A stretch of 64,000 nt of DNA. It comes from Sphingomonas rosea. GTDB taxonomy: Bacteria; Pseudomonadota; Alphaproteobacteria; Sphingomonadales; Sphingomonadaceae. Below, one piece after another: positions 27,170 to 37,568 of the stretch. Numbering within the stretch: position 1 is the stretch's first letter; the number at the start of each line of letters is the position of its first letter. The translations under genes were made by a program, and so were the position numbers. The DNA lies in NCBI RefSeq assembly GCF_039538065.1, contig NZ_BAABBR010000001.1, positions 2,084,501 to 2,148,500 on the forward strand, given 5' to 3'. The notes beneath the pieces were generated by a model. It saw only the letters and a program-made list of their open reading frames with translations, was not told the DNA's origin and searched no databases.

Positions 27170-29209
27170 TTATTGATCGAGGAACGAGCGCATCTTCCGT
27201 GACCGGCTCGGGTGCTTGAGCTTCCTCAGCGCCTTGGCTTCGATCTGGCGGATGCGTTCGCGGGTCACGCTGAACTGCTGGCCGACTTCCTCGAGGGTGT
27301 GGTCGGTGTTCATGCCGATGCCGAAGCGCATGCGCAGGACGCGTTCTTCGCGCGGGGTGAGGCTCGCCAGGACCCGGGTGACGGTTTCCTTGAGGTTGGC
27401 CTGGATCGCGGCGTCGACCGGGATGACGGCGTTCTTGTCCTCGATGAAGTCGCCGAGGTGGCTGTCTTCCTCGTCGCCGATCGGGGTCTCGAGGCTGATC
27501 GGCTCCTTGGCGATCTTCATCACCTTGCGGACCTTCTCGAGCGGCATCGAGAGGCGCTCGGCCAGCTCTTCCGGGGTCGGCTCGCGGCCCGTTTCGTGGA
27601 GGAACTGGCGGCTGGTGCGGACGAGCTTGTTGATCGTCTCGATCATGTGGACCGGGATTCGGATGGTCCGCGCCTGGTCGGCGATCGAGCGGGTGATGGC
27701 CTGCCGGATCCACCAGGTGGCGTAGGTCGAGAACTTGTAGCCGCGGCGATACTCGAACTTGTCGACCGCCTTCATGAGCCCGATGTTGCCTTCCTGGATG
27801 AGGTCCAGGAACTGCAGCCCGCGGTTGGTGTATTTCTTCGCGATCGAAATGACGAGGCGCAGGTTCGCCTCGACCATTTCCTTCTTGGCGATGCGCGCTT
27901 CGCGCTCGGCCTTCTGGACCTGGTTGACGATCCGGCGGAACTCGCTGAGCGCCATGCCGGTGCCCTGGGCGATCTCGCCGATCTCGGTGCGGATGCGGTC
28001 GACGCTGTCGCGCTCGGCCGCGGCGAAGGCGGCGAACTTCTTGTCGATGGTGCTCGCGCGGTCGAGCCAGCTGTCGTCGAGCTCATGGCCCATGTAGCTG
28101 TCGAGGAAGGCCTTGCGCGGCACGCGGTGGCGCTCGGCAAGACGCAGCATCTGGCCGCCCAGCGCGGTCAGGCGCCGGTTGTAGCTGTAGAGCTGCTCGA
28201 CCAGATACTCGATCTTGGCATTGTGGAACTGCATGCTCTCGACCTCGGCCGTGAGCTGCTCGCGAAGCTTCTGATATTCCTTCTCCTTGGCGGGGGAGAA
28301 GGGCGTGCCGGCGGCCATGCAGGCGAGGCGCGCGTCCTGGAGCTTGGCGAACTTCTTGTAATGGTCGGTGATGGCGGCGAACCGTTCGAGCGCCTGCGGC
28401 TTGAGGGTTTCCTCCATCTGCGCGAGGCTGAGGGTGTTGTCCTCCTCTTCCTCTTCGGCGGGCTTGGGCGCGCGGTTCTCGCGCAGCTCGTCCTCGTCGT
28501 CGCCGTCGGCAGGGGCCGATTCGGGCTCGTCCTCTTCCTTGAGCGTCGGGCCGGCGGCCGCGGCGGTGACTTCGCCGTCGCCGTCCTCGTCATTCTCGGC
28601 GGCGTTCAGCTGCTCGGCGCTGGGGCCCTTGGACAGCATCGCCTCGAGATCGAGGATCTCGCGCAGCTGCATCCGGCCTTCGTTCAGCGCGGTCGACCAT
28701 TCGATGATGGCGTTGAAGGTGATCGGGCTTTCGCACAGCCCCCAGATCATCGTGTCGCGGCCGGCCTCGATGCGCTTGGCGATGGCGATCTCGCCCTCGC
28801 GGCTGAGAAGCTCCACCGCGCCCATCTCGCGCAGGTACATGCGGACGGGATCGTCGGTGCGATCGACCGTCTCCTTCTTGACCGCGGCGGCGGGGCGCGG
28901 GCCACCGTCGTCGAGCGGATCGACCTCGTCGTCGCTCGACGCCTCGGCCTCGTCCGATTCCTCGTCGTCCGAGCCTTCTTCCTTCTCGACGATCTGCACG
29001 CCCATGTCGTTCAGCGCCGACATGACGTCCTCGATCTGCTCGGAGGACATCTGGTCCTGCGGCAGCGCCTCGTTCAGTTCGTCGATGGTGATCGTCCCGC
29101 GCTTCTTGGCGCGCGCGATCAGCTTCTTCACCGAAGCGTCGTTGAGATCGATGAGGGGGGCGTCGCCGCCGTCCTGATCGTCGGTGTCCTGAGGTTCTAC
29201 TTTGGCCAT
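27170..29209 (-). CDS. rpoD: RNA polymerase primary sigma factor (sigma70)
   Basis: 679 residues. Region 1.1 is at the N-terminus, an acidic non-conserved block lies at about 60-270, and region 2 includes [20 protein letters not shown] and [17 protein letters not shown]. Region 3 follows, and region 4 ends with [20 protein letters not shown]. It directs RNA polymerase to housekeeping promoters. It lies 12 bp after dnaG in the conserved yqeY-dnaG-rpoD order, here interrupted by a DUF559 gene. Confidence 0.98.
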   Translation of the reverse strand: MAKVEPQDTDDQDGGDAPLIDLNDASVKKLIARAKKRGTITIDELNEALPQDQMSSEQIEDVMSALNDMGVQIVEKEEGSDDEESDEAEASSDDEVDPLDDGGPRPAAAVKKETVDRTDDPVRMYLREMGAVELLSREGEIAIAKRIEAGRDTMIWGLCESPITFNAIIEWSTALNEGRMQLREILDLEAMLSKGPSAEQLNAAENDEDGDGEVTAAAAGPTLKEEDEPESAPADGDDEDELRENRAPKPAEEEEEDNTLSLAQMEETLKPQALERFAAITDHYKKFAKLQDARLACMAAGTPFSPAKEKEYQKLREQLTAEVESMQFHNAKIEYLVEQLYSYNRRLTALGGQMLRLAERHRVPRKAFLDSYMGHELDDSWLDRASTIDKKFAAFAAAERDSVDRIRTEIGEIAQGTGMALSEFRRIVNQVQKAEREARIAKKEMVEANLRLVISIAKKYTNRGLQFLDLIQEGNIGLMKAVDKFEYRRGYKFSTYATWWIRQAITRSIADQARTIRIPVHMIETINKLVRTSRQFLHETGREPTPEELAERLSMPLEKVRKVMKIAKEPISLETPIGDEEDSHLGDFIEDKNAVIPVDAAIQANLKETVTRVLASLTPREERVLRMRFGIGMNTDHTLEEVGQQFSVTRERIRQIEAKALRKLKHPSRSRKMRSFLDQ

Positions 29210-29221
29210 GTGCGCTCGCGC

Positions 29222-31093
29222 TTATTCAATAATACTGAAATCTGCCAGTCTTCTGTTCGCTTCGGTGATCGCACGCTCCAGCCGGAGCATGTCCGCCGGC
29301 GCATGTTCGTCGCCCTCGATCGCGCGTTGCCGGGCATGTCCGAGGGCGGCCGAAATTTCCCGCTTTTCCGCGAGAAGTTCGATCACGGCCTTGAGATCGG
29401 CCCGGCCTTTCGCCGGATCGGTCTCGGAGCGGTTGAAGGAGAAGACCACGCCCGAACCGCGCTGCATCTCTTCGAGGAGCTTCGCGGTCCGTTCGTCCGC
29501 CAAGATGGGAGCGAGTGCACGCGAATCAAGGGCGGGGGCGTGGAGCGCGGCGGAGAGGAGGCGTTGCTTCAGCGCCTCGGCCGCGGGATCGGCGAAGGGG
29601 AGGGCGGCAAGGAGCTCGGCTTCCTCGAGGATGAGGTCGGGATGGACCGCGAGGCCCGCCGCGAGCGCGCGGGCGGTGAAGGGGTCGATCCCCGAGGCGC
29701 CGATCGCGCGCGCTTCGGCCCCGGGCGGGGGCTCGGGGGGCACGAAGCCCTTGCCCCTGACCCACGCGCCGCGGCGCTGGCCTGGCGAGGACGGGCGGCC
29801 CGGCGTGGGGGCGGGGGCGGTCCCGCGATCGCGGCGATTGAGCGCGTAGAAGCGGTCCATCCACTCCTCGCGGTAGAGCTGTGACAGCGAGCGATCGGCG
29901 ATCGCGGCGGCATGGTCGACCAGCCGCTGCTTGAGCCCCGCGCGCTGCTCCGGGGTGGTCAGCGGCGAGGCTTCCACCTCATGGCGCCACAGGCGGTCGA
30001 CGAGCGGCTCGGGCCGGCCAAGCAGCGCCTCCACCGCATCGCGGCCGCCGGCGTTGACGAGGTCGTCGGGGTCCTGGCCCTCGGGCAGGGTGACGAAGGA
30101 GAGGGTGCGCTCGGGACCGAGCAGGGGCAAGGCGCGCGTCGCGGCGCGGATCGCGGCCTTGGCCCCGGCCTTGTCGCCGTCGAAGCAGAGGATGGGCGAG
30201 GGGTCCATCCGCCACAGCAGCTCGAGCTGGCGCTCGGTCAGCGCGGTGCCGTTGGGGGCGACCACTTCGGCGATACCGGCGCGGTCGAGGCCGATCACGT
30301 CCATATAACCCTCGACCACGATCAGTCGGCGGGCCTGGCGCGACGCGGGCGAGGCGCGGTCGATGTGATAGAGCGAGGAGCCCTTGTCGAAGAGCACGGT
30401 CTCGGGGGAGTTGAGATATTTGGGCTCGCCGGTCCCAAGGATCCGCCCGCCGAAACCGATCACGCGCCCGCGCTGGTCGCGGATCGGGATCATGAGGCGG
30501 CCCCGGAAGCGGTCGTAAGGCTCCTTCTTCGGCTCGTCCTCGACGCGGATCAGGAGGCCGCATTCGACCAGCTTGTCGTCGCCATGGCGTTCCAGCGCCT
30601 TCCTGAGGCCGTTGCGGCGGTCGGGGGCGAAGCCGATCCCGAAGCGCTTCACCGCGCCCGCGCCGATTCCGCGTTTCTGGCAGTAGGCGCGGGCCTCGGC
30701 GCCATCGAGGCCCTCGAACTGCTCGGTGAACCAGGCGGCGGCATCGGCCATGACGTCGTGGAGCGTTGCCTGGCGCTTGGCGCGTTCCTGCGAGCGCGGG
30801 TCGGCGGCGGGCACTTCGAGGCTCGCGGCCTGGGCGAGTTCCTTGACCGCGTCCATGAAGGGCAGGCCGCGGTTCTCGGTCAGGAAGCGGATCGCGTCGC
30901 CATGCGCCCCGCACCCGAAGCAATGGTAGAAATGCTTTTCGTCGTTGACGGTGAAGCTCGGCGTCTTCTCGTTGTGGAACGGGCAGCACGCCTTCCACTC
31001 GCGCCCGGCGCGGGTGAGCTTCACATGCGGCGCGATGACGCTGCTGAGCGTCGTGCGGGCGCGGAGCTCGTCGAGGAAGGCGGGGGTCAGCAT
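29222..31093 (-). CDS. dnaG: DNA primase
   Basis: 623 residues. The N-terminal zinc finger is CPFHNEKTPSFTVN with HCFGCGAHGDAI. The Toprim catalytic core shows VVEGYMDVIGLDRAGI and CFDGDKAG, and the helicase-binding domain follows from about 430. It makes RNA primers at the fork. The gene begins 7 bp after the DUF559 stop; GAGGAG lies directly upstream of the ATG, outside the palindrome. Confidence 0.98.
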   Translation of the reverse strand: MLTPAFLDELRARTTLSSVIAPHVKLTRAGREWKACCPFHNEKTPSFTVNDEKHFYHCFGCGAHGDAIRFLTENRGLPFMDAVKELAQAASLEVPAADPRSQERAKRQATLHDVMADAAAWFTEQFEGLDGAEARAYCQKRGIGAGAVKRFGIGFAPDRRNGLRKALERHGDDKLVECGLLIRVEDEPKKEPYDRFRGRLMIPIRDQRGRVIGFGGRILGTGEPKYLNSPETVLFDKGSSLYHIDRASPASRQARRLIVVEGYMDVIGLDRAGIAEVVAPNGTALTERQLELLWRMDPSPILCFDGDKAGAKAAIRAATRALPLLGPERTLSFVTLPEGQDPDDLVNAGGRDAVEALLGRPEPLVDRLWRHEVEASPLTTPEQRAGLKQRLVDHAAAIADRSLSQLYREEWMDRFYALNRRDRGTAPAPTPGRPSSPGQRRGAWVRGKGFVPPEPPPGAEARAIGASGIDPFTARALAAGLAVHPDLILEEAELLAALPFADPAAEALKQRLLSAALHAPALDSRALAPILADERTAKLLEEMQRGSGVVFSFNRSETDPAKGRADLKAVIELLAEKREISAALGHARQRAIEGDEHAPADMLRLERAITEANRRLADFSIIE

Positions 31094-31099
31094 GGCTCC

Positions 31100-31504
31100 T
31101 CACTCCCCTCCCGCTTGCGGGAGGGGCTGGGGGTGGGCGCGACGGGACCAGGAGGGCAGGCCGTCGAGCTTGGCGAGGATCACGGACAGTACCCCATCCA
31201 TGTTGCCGAGCACGTCATGGTTCCAGAAGCGCATGACTGTGAGGCCTTCGGAACGAAGAAATTCGGTCCGCATGGTATCGGAAACGCTCTCCGCATGCTG
31301 TCCGCCATCGAGCTCGATGACAAGTCCACGCTCGCGGCAAAGGAAGTCAGTAATGAAAGGTCCTACCGGCATTTGCCTCGAAAACTTGTGGCCGCCGAGC
31401 TGCCTGCGACTGAGATGACGCCACAAGAGACGTTCGGCATCCGTCGCGTTGTTGCGGAGGTATCGAGCGCGGCGAGTGGGGCGTTCGGTGCGCTCAGCCA
31501 TCAT
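31100..31504 (-). CDS. DUF559 endonuclease-domain protein
   Basis: 134 residues. ARYLRNNATDAERLLWRHLS, then GHKFSRQMPVGPFITDFLC and LVIELDGGQHAE, is the Vsr-like restriction-endonuclease fold of DUF559; the Asp and the ELDGGQH motif are probable metal ligands. The C-terminal HPQPLPQAGGE is encoded by the flanking repeat. Function in the cell is unknown. The gene sits as an extra between yqeY and dnaG and is bracketed by inverted palindromes. Confidence 0.85.
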   Translation of the reverse strand: MMAERTERPTRRARYLRNNATDAERLLWRHLSRRQLGGHKFSRQMPVGPFITDFLCRERGLVIELDGGQHAESVSDTMRTEFLRSEGLTVMRFWNHDVLGNMDGVLSVILAKLDGLPSWSRRAHPQPLPQAGGE

Positions 31505-31550
31505 GTCAGAATGCCCACCCCCGGCCCCTCCCGCAAGCGGGAGGGGTGAA
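31101..31550. mobile_element. DUF559 cassette bounded by palindromic inverted repeats
   Basis: Left: CCCCTCCCGC-TT-GCGGGAGGGG (31105-31126) followed inward by CTGGGGGTGGGC. Right: CCCCTCCCGC-AA-GCGGGAGGGG (31525-31546) preceded inward by GCCCACCCCCGG. The two ends form a near-perfect inverted repeat of about 35 bp, each with an internal 10-bp-stem palindrome. The DUF559 gene fills the interior. This looks like a nuclease gene that moves with its own repeats. No transposase is present, so mobility is inferred. Confidence 0.55.
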
Positions 31551-31564
31551 GGCGTGAGCGTGCG

Positions 31565-32023
31565 CTAGGCCCCGCTCAACGCCCCCTTCACCAGCCCGCT
31601 CGCGCGCGCCGGTTCGATGCTGGTGCCGAGCCGTTCCTTCACCGCGGCCATGACGCGGCCCATGTCCTTCATGCTCGTGGCGCCCAGTTCGGCGACGATT
31701 TCCCTGACCTTGGCCTGCGCCTCCTCGTCCGACAGCTGCGCGGGGAGGAAGCGTTCGATGACGGCGATCTCGCTTTCCTCCTGGGCGGCGAGCTCCTCGC
31801 GGTTGCCCTGGCGGTACATGGTCACCGATTCGCGGCGCTGCTTGATCATCTTCTGGAGGACCTCGGTGACGACCGCGTCGTCGTCGGTTGTCGCCGCGGC
31901 GGTGCGCAGTTCGATGTCCTTGTTCTTGATCGCGCTCTGGATCAGGCGGATGGTGGCGGTGCTCTGCTTGTCGCCGCTTTTCATGGCGGTGACGAGGGCG
32001 GTCTTGATGGTGTCGCGGATCAT
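31565..32023 (-). CDS. yqeY: GatB/YqeY-domain protein
   Basis: 152 residues. MIRDTIKTALVTAMKSGDKQ at the start and AKVREIVAELGATSMKDMGR later are typical YqeY. It is homologous to the tRNA-binding tail of GatB, but its own role is not settled. It is first of the yqeY-dnaG-rpoD run and divergent from carA. Confidence 0.93.
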   Translation of the reverse strand: MIRDTIKTALVTAMKSGDKQSTATIRLIQSAIKNKDIELRTAAATTDDDAVVTEVLQKMIKQRRESVTMYRQGNREELAAQEESEIAVIERFLPAQLSDEEAQAKVREIVAELGATSMKDMGRVMAAVKERLGTSIEPARASGLVKGALSGA

Positions 32024-32133
32024 GGGGGCGCTCGTTAAATGCTCGCGCGCCGGTTGACCAGCGGGACGCTTTTCCCTAGCGGCGGCGGCTTAGCGACATC
32101 GTTGTCCCGACCCGAAGAGGAGCCCTCCGCCCG

Positions 32134-33297
32134 ATGGCCAATCCTGCGCCCGATGCTGCGCCCGCCGGAGCCACCGGCGCCCTCGTCTTTGCCGACGGCC
32201 GCGTGATCTGGGGCAGGGGGTTCGGCGCTGAAGGGGCCGAGGTCGCCGAGCTGTGCTTCCACACCGCCATGACCGGCTATCAGGAGGTGATGACCGATCC
32301 CTCCTTCGCGCGGCAGGTGGTCTGCTTCACCTTCCCGCACATCGGCAACGTCGGCGCCAACGACGAGGACGTCGAGGCCGACGATCCCCATGCGGTGGGC
32401 GCGATCGTGCGCGAGGCGGTGACCGGACCGAGCAACTTCCGGGCGACGGTCGACTTTCCGGCCTGGATGGCGAAGCACGGGCGGATCGGGCTGTCGGGCG
32501 TCGACACGCGGGCGCTGACGAAGCTGGTTCGGCGCGAGGGGCCGCCGACGGTGGTCATCGCGCATGACGCCGAGGGCAAGTTCGATATTCCGGCGCTGGT
32601 GAAGATGGCGGCGGAATGGCCGGGGCTCGAGGGGATGGACCTCGCGAAGGACGTGAGTTGCGAGCAGCTCAGCACCTGGTCGGGCGGCAAGTGGGAGATC
32701 GCGCTCGGCTATGCCGACAAGGGCGCGGAAGCGGACCGCCCCCACGTCGTCGCGATCGATTACGGCGCCAAGCGCAACATCTTCCGCAATCTCGTCGAGG
32801 CGGGTGCGCGGGTGACGATCCTGCCGGCGACCGCGAGCTTCGAAGACGTCATGGCGCACGAGCCCGACGGCTTCTTCCTGTCGAACGGGCCGGGCGATCC
32901 GGCGGCGACGGGGGAGTATGCGATCCCCGTCATCCGCCAGATGCTTGAAACGAAGCGGCCGCTGTTCGGTATCTGCCTCGGCCACCAGCTCCTCGCGCTC
33001 GCGGTCGGCGGCCGGACGAGCAAGATGTTCCAAGGCCATCGCGGGGCCAACCACCCGGTCAAGCGCCTCGCCGACGGCGCGGTCGAGATCACATCCATGA
33101 ACCACGGTTTCGCAGTCGAGCGCGAGGGGATGCCCGACAACGTGCGCGAGACGCATGTGTCGCTGTTCGACGGGTCCAATTGCGGGATCGAGCTTCAGGA
33201 CCGGCCGGCGTTCAGCGTGCAATATCACCCCGAGGCGAGCCCGGGGCCGCAGGATAGTTTCTATCTGTTCCAGCGGTTCGTGGGGATGATGCGGTGA
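32134..33297 (+). CDS. carA: carbamoyl-phosphate synthase small subunit
   Basis: 387 residues. The N-terminal CPSase domain has CFHTAMTGYQEVMTDPS; the class-I glutaminase has FLSNGPGDP, the nucleophile Cys in GICLGHQ, and HPEAS near the C-terminus. It supplies ammonia to CarB for pyrimidine and arginine synthesis. The stop overlaps the next gene by 4 bp (GTGA). Confidence 0.98.
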   Translation: MANPAPDAAPAGATGALVFADGRVIWGRGFGAEGAEVAELCFHTAMTGYQEVMTDPSFARQVVCFTFPHIGNVGANDEDVEADDPHAVGAIVREAVTGPSNFRATVDFPAWMAKHGRIGLSGVDTRALTKLVRREGPPTVVIAHDAEGKFDIPALVKMAAEWPGLEGMDLAKDVSCEQLSTWSGGKWEIALGYADKGAEADRPHVVAIDYGAKRNIFRNLVEAGARVTILPATASFEDVMAHEPDGFFLSNGPGDPAATGEYAIPVIRQMLETKRPLFGICLGHQLLALAVGGRTSKMFQGHRGANHPVKRLADGAVEITSMNHGFAVEREGMPDNVRETHVSLFDGSNCGIELQDRPAFSVQYHPEASPGPQDSFYLFQRFVGMMR

Positions 33298-33671
33298 GCT
33301 TCAAGCTCACTGGGCCTGACCATTGGCGTTACCGTTACGCCGCGCGTTTCCTCGGCAGCAGACTCATGCTCGCCTTGCAGGTCCTGCTCGTCGGGGCATT
33401 TCTCGCTGCTCTTTTCTTGCAGAGGCCGGCCATCATGGTGGCGGGCATGATTGTCGCGGCGCCGTTCATCATCCCGGCGGCCGGTCTTGGCTGCTGGCGA
33501 TGCAACTACAATCTGCTTCGGAGGTATCGCGGTTCAGGCTCCATCGAACATGGGGATAGCTGGACTGGAGAGCCGGACACAGTGGGCATGTTGAACCGGA
33601 TCCCGAACCGCTGCCCCAAATGCCAAGCAACGATCCTCACCGAAGAACCTTTGGAAGTGAGAACAGCCTAA
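33294..33671 (+). CDS. membrane protein with zinc-ribbon-like cysteines, inserted between carA and carB
   Basis: 125 residues. A GTG start overlaps the carA stop and the TAA is directly followed by the carB ATG. Two hydrophobic helices at about 25-70 precede a soluble tail with CWRC and CPKC, about 40 residues apart, a likely four-Cys zinc site. No known family comes to mind. Overlap with both neighbours shows it is translated as part of the carAB operon. Confidence 0.65.
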   Translation: MSFKLTGPDHWRYRYAARFLGSRLMLALQVLLVGAFLAALFLQRPAIMVAGMIVAAPFIIPAAGLGCWRCNYNLLRRYRGSGSIEHGDSWTGEPDTVGMLNRIPNRCPKCQATILTEEPLEVRTA

Positions 33672-36600
33672 ATGCCCCGCCGCACCGACATCTCCTCCAT
33701 CCTCATCATCGGCGCCGGCCCCATCGTCATCGGGCAGGCCGCGGAGTTCGATTATTCGGGCAGCCAGGCGGTCAAGGCGCTGAAGGCCGAGGGCTACCGC
33801 GTCATCGTCGTCAATTCGAACCCGGCGACGATCATGACCGATCCCGAGCTCGCCGACGCGACCTATATCGAGCCGATCACGCCCGAAGTGGTCGCGCGGA
33901 TCATCGAGGCGGAGAAGCCTGACGCTTTGCTGCCGACGATGGGCGGGCAGACCGCGCTCAACACCGCGCTGTCGCTCTACAAGGACGGGACGCTCGACCG
34001 GCTGGGGGTCGAGCTGATCGGGGCCAATGCGGCGGCGATCGAGAAGGCCGAGGACCGGCAGCAATTCCGCGACGCGATGGACGCGATCGGGCTCGAAAGC
34101 CCCAAGAGCGCGGTGATCCACTCGGTCGAGGAGGCGCTCGGCGTGCTCGACACGATCGGCTTGCCGGTGGTGATCCGGCCGAGCTTTACGCTGGGCGGCA
34201 CCGGCGGCGGCATCGCCTACAACCGCGAGGAATATCTCGAGATCGTGAAGTCGGGGCTCGAGGCCTCGCCGACGACCGAGGTGCTGATCGACGAGAGCCT
34301 GGTCGGGTGGAAGGAATATGAGATGGAAGTCGTGCGCGACCGCGCCGACAACGCCATCATCATCTGCTCGATCGAGAATGTCGACCCGATGGGCGTGCAT
34401 ACGGGCGACTCGATCACCGTCGCGCCGGCGCTGACGCTGACCGACAAGGAATATCAGCGGATGCGCTCGGCGAGCATCGCCGTGCTGCGCGAAATCGGTG
34501 TCGAAACAGGCGGTTCGAACGTCCAGTTCGCAGTCGATCCCAAGACCGGGCGGATGGTCGTGATCGAGATGAATCCGCGCGTGTCGCGTTCGTCGGCGCT
34601 GGCGTCGAAGGCGACCGGCTTCCCGATCGCCAAGGTCGCGGCCAAGCTCGCGGTCGGCTACACATTGGACGAGATCGCCAACGACATCACCGGCGGTGCG
34701 ACCCCGGCGAGCTTCGAGCCGACGATCGATTACGTGGTGACCAAGATCCCGCGCTTCACCTTCGAGAAGTTCGCCGGATCGAAGGTCGAGCTGTCGACCG
34801 CGATGAAGTCGGTCGGCGAGGTGATGGCGATCGGCCGCAGCTTCGGCGAAAGCCTGCAGAAGGCGCTGCGCGGTCTCGAGATCGGGCTGTGCGGGCTGGA
34901 CCGCGTGCGGCACCTCGAGAATGCGGCGCCCGAGGAGATCGAGGCCGCGCTGGCGGTGGCGACCCCCGACCGGCTGCTGGTCGCGGCCGAGGCGCTGCGC
35001 CATGGGCTCAGCGTCGAGCGGATCAATGCCATTGCCGGCTTCGATCCCTGGTTCCTCGAGCGGCTGGCCGAGATCGTCCGCGCCGAGGGCCAGGTCCGCG
35101 CTTATGGCCTGCCCAACGACGCCGCCGGCATGCGGCGGCTGAAGGCGATGGGCTTCTCCGACTCGCGGCTGGCGCAATTGTCGCTGCGCTCGACCGGCAT
35201 GCACCGCGGCATGAGCGAGATGCAGGCGCGCGGTGGTGGGATCGTCCACGAGGCGATGCGCGCGATGACCGGCGGGGTGACCGAGGACGAGGTTCGCAGC
35301 CACCGGCTGAAGCTCGGCGTGCGCCCGGTCTACAAGCGGATCGACAGTTGCGCGGCCGAGTTCGATGCCTCGACGCCCTATCTCTATTCGACCTACGAGG
35401 CGCCCCTGTTCGGCGAGCCCGAGGACGAGGCGGAGATTTCGGACAAGCGTAAGATCGTGATCCTCGGCGGCGGTCCCAACCGGATCGGGCAAGGGATCGA
35501 ATTCGATTATTGCTGCTGCCACGCGGCCTTCGCGCTGCGTGATGCGGGCTTCGAGACGATCATGGTCAACTGCAACCCCGAGACCGTCTCGACCGATCCC
35601 GACACGTCAGACCGGCTCTATTTCGAGCCGCTGACGCAGGAGGACGTCCTCGAGATCGTCACGCGCGAAGCGGAGAAGGGCGAACTTGTCGGGGTGATCG
35701 TGCAGCTGGGCGGGCAGACGCCCCTGAAGCTCGCCGCGGGCCTGCAGAAAGCGGGAATCCCGATCCTCGGGACGAGCCCGGACTCGATCGACCTCGCCGA
35801 AGACCGCGAGCGGTTCGCGGCGCTGGTCAATCGCCTCGGCCTCAAGCAGCCCGAGAACGGAATCGCGCGCAGCCGCGAGGAAGCGCTCAAGGTCGCCGAG
35901 CGGATCGGTTATCCGGTGCTGCTGCGGCCGAGCTACGTGCTCGGCGGGCGGGCGATGGAAATCGTCGACGGCCCGGCGCAGCTCGAACATTATATCGCCA
36001 CCGCGGTCCAGGTGTCGGGCGAGAGCCCGGTGCTGGTCGACCGGTACCTGCGCGACGCGACCGAGGTCGATGTCGACGCGATCTGCGACGGCGAGACGGT
36101 CGTGCTCGCGGGCGTGCTCGAGCATATCGAGGAAGCCGGCGTCCATTCGGGCGATAGCGCCTGCTCGATCCCGCCGCACAGCCTCGGCCAGGCGATCATC
36201 GCCGAGATCGAGCGGCAGACCGAGGCGCTCGCGCTGGCGCTCAAGGTCAAGGGGCTGATGAACGTCCAATATGCGGTGAAGGACGGCGAACTGTATCTCA
36301 TCGAGGTCAATCCGCGGGCGAGCCGGACCGTGCCCTTCACCGCCAAGGCGATCGGCACCCCGGTCGCGAAGATCGCGGCGCGGGTGATGGCGGGCGCGTT
36401 ACTGGGCGACCTGCCGACGATCGACCGGGCGATCGCCCATGTCGCGGTCAAGGAGAGCGTCTTCCCCTTCGCGCGCTTCCCCGGCACCGACCCGGTCCTC
36501 GGACCGGAAATGAAGTCGACCGGCGAAGTCATGGGAATCGCGGCCGATTTCGAAATGGCCTTCGCCAAGAGCCAGATCGGCGCCGGCACCACGATGCCGC

Positions 36601-37007
36601 AGGAAGGGACCCTGTTCGTCTCGGTCAAGGACAGCGACAAGGACGCGATCGTGCCCGCGGTCGAGGCGATGCTCGACCTCGGCTTCGAGGTGGTCGCGAC
36701 CGGCGGCACGCACGACCATCTCGCCGCGCGCGGCCTGAAGGTCACCAAGGTCAACAAGGTGGCGCAGGGGCGGCCGCACATCGTCGACCGGATCGTCGAT
36801 GGCGGGGTGAGCCTCGTCTTCAACACGACCGAGGGCTGGCAGAGCCTCAAGGACAGCCAGTCGATCCGCGCCACCGCGCTCAATCGCAAGGTGCCCTACG
36901 TCACCACGGTGGCGGCGGCACAGGCGATGGCGCGGGCGATCCGGGCGGCGCGGGGCCGCTCGCTTGAAGTCCGGTCCTTGCAGTCCTATTATTCCGCCCG
37001 CGTATAA
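33672..37007 (+). CDS. carB: carbamoyl-phosphate synthase large subunit
   Basis: 1111 residues with two homologous ATP-grasp halves: the first starts [20 protein letters not shown], the second [20 protein letters not shown] at about residue 590. Each half has its [17 protein letters not shown] or [17 protein letters not shown] motif. The MGS-like allosteric domain is at the C-terminus. It makes carbamoyl phosphate from bicarbonate, ammonia and two ATP. Confidence 0.98.
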   Translation: MPRRTDISSILIIGAGPIVIGQAAEFDYSGSQAVKALKAEGYRVIVVNSNPATIMTDPELADATYIEPITPEVVARIIEAEKPDALLPTMGGQTALNTALSLYKDGTLDRLGVELIGANAAAIEKAEDRQQFRDAMDAIGLESPKSAVIHSVEEALGVLDTIGLPVVIRPSFTLGGTGGGIAYNREEYLEIVKSGLEASPTTEVLIDESLVGWKEYEMEVVRDRADNAIIICSIENVDPMGVHTGDSITVAPALTLTDKEYQRMRSASIAVLREIGVETGGSNVQFAVDPKTGRMVVIEMNPRVSRSSALASKATGFPIAKVAAKLAVGYTLDEIANDITGGATPASFEPTIDYVVTKIPRFTFEKFAGSKVELSTAMKSVGEVMAIGRSFGESLQKALRGLEIGLCGLDRVRHLENAAPEEIEAALAVATPDRLLVAAEALRHGLSVERINAIAGFDPWFLERLAEIVRAEGQVRAYGLPNDAAGMRRLKAMGFSDSRLAQLSLRSTGMHRGMSEMQARGGGIVHEAMRAMTGGVTEDEVRSHRLKLGVRPVYKRIDSCAAEFDASTPYLYSTYEAPLFGEPEDEAEISDKRKIVILGGGPNRIGQGIEFDYCCCHAAFALRDAGFETIMVNCNPETVSTDPDTSDRLYFEPLTQEDVLEIVTREAEKGELVGVIVQLGGQTPLKLAAGLQKAGIPILGTSPDSIDLAEDRERFAALVNRLGLKQPENGIARSREEALKVAERIGYPVLLRPSYVLGGRAMEIVDGPAQLEHYIATAVQVSGESPVLVDRYLRDATEVDVDAICDGETVVLAGVLEHIEEAGVHSGDSACSIPPHSLGQAIIAEIERQTEALALALKVKGLMNVQYAVKDGELYLIEVNPRASRTVPFTAKAIGTPVAKIAARVMAGALLGDLPTIDRAIAHVAVKESVFPFARFPGTDPVLGPEMKSTGEVMGIAADFEMAFAKSQIGAGTTMPQEGTLFVSVKDSDKDAIVPAVEAMLDLGFEVVATGGTHDHLAARGLKVTKVNKVAQGRPHIVDRIVDGGVSLVFNTTEGWQSLKDSQSIRATALNRKVPYVTTVAAAQAMARAIRAARGRSLEVRSLQSYYSARV

Positions 37008-37083
37008 ATCCCTCCCAGCAACGGACCACATCGGCCCGCATCCCGCGGGGGAGCCAGACTTTTGAAGAAGGACAGGGGCGTCA

Positions 37084-37557
37084 ATGGCGAGTGAAAAGGT
37101 GCCGATGCTGGCCGAAGGCTATCGGCTGCTCGAGGAAGAACTGAAGCGCCTTCGGCAGGAGCGCCCCGAGATCGTCGACGCGATCGAGGAAGCGCGCGCC
37201 CATGGCGACCTCAGCGAAAACGCCGAATATCATGCCGCCAAGGAGCGGCAGGGCCAGGTCGAGGCGCAGATCGCCGACATCGAGGACCGCCTCGCGCGGG
37301 CCCTCGTGATCGACCCCACCACCTTGTCGGGCGACAAGGTCGTGTTCGGCGCGACGGTCAATCTGGTCGACGAGGACGACAAGCCGATCCGCTACCAGCT
37401 GGTCGGCCAGCAGGAAGCCAATGCCAAGAACGGCCGGATCAGCTACAATTCGCCGCTCGGCCGCGCGCTGATCGGCCGTCAGGTCGGGGACGAGGTGGAA
37501 GTCACCACCCCGTCGGGCGACCGCTATTACGAGATCGCCGGGATCGAGTTCGTCTAG
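37084..37557 (+). CDS. greA: transcription elongation factor GreA
   Basis: 157 residues. The N-terminal coiled coil ([19 protein letters not shown]) carries the acidic tip in [18 protein letters not shown], and the C-terminal FKBP-like domain ends [18 protein letters not shown]. It rescues backtracked RNA polymerase by stimulating transcript cleavage. Probably in the carAB transcription unit. Confidence 0.97.
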   Translation: MASEKVPMLAEGYRLLEEELKRLRQERPEIVDAIEEARAHGDLSENAEYHAAKERQGQVEAQIADIEDRLARALVIDPTTLSGDKVVFGATVNLVDEDDKPIRYQLVGQQEANAKNGRISYNSPLGRALIGRQVGDEVEVTTPSGDRYYEIAGIEFV

Positions 37558-37568
37558 GCGCCGCGCGG

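Noticed and set aside
27212..29884. 890-codon open frame antisense to rpoD and dnaG
   Set aside because: It crosses two certain genes and has no family features; a shadow of GC-rich codon use.
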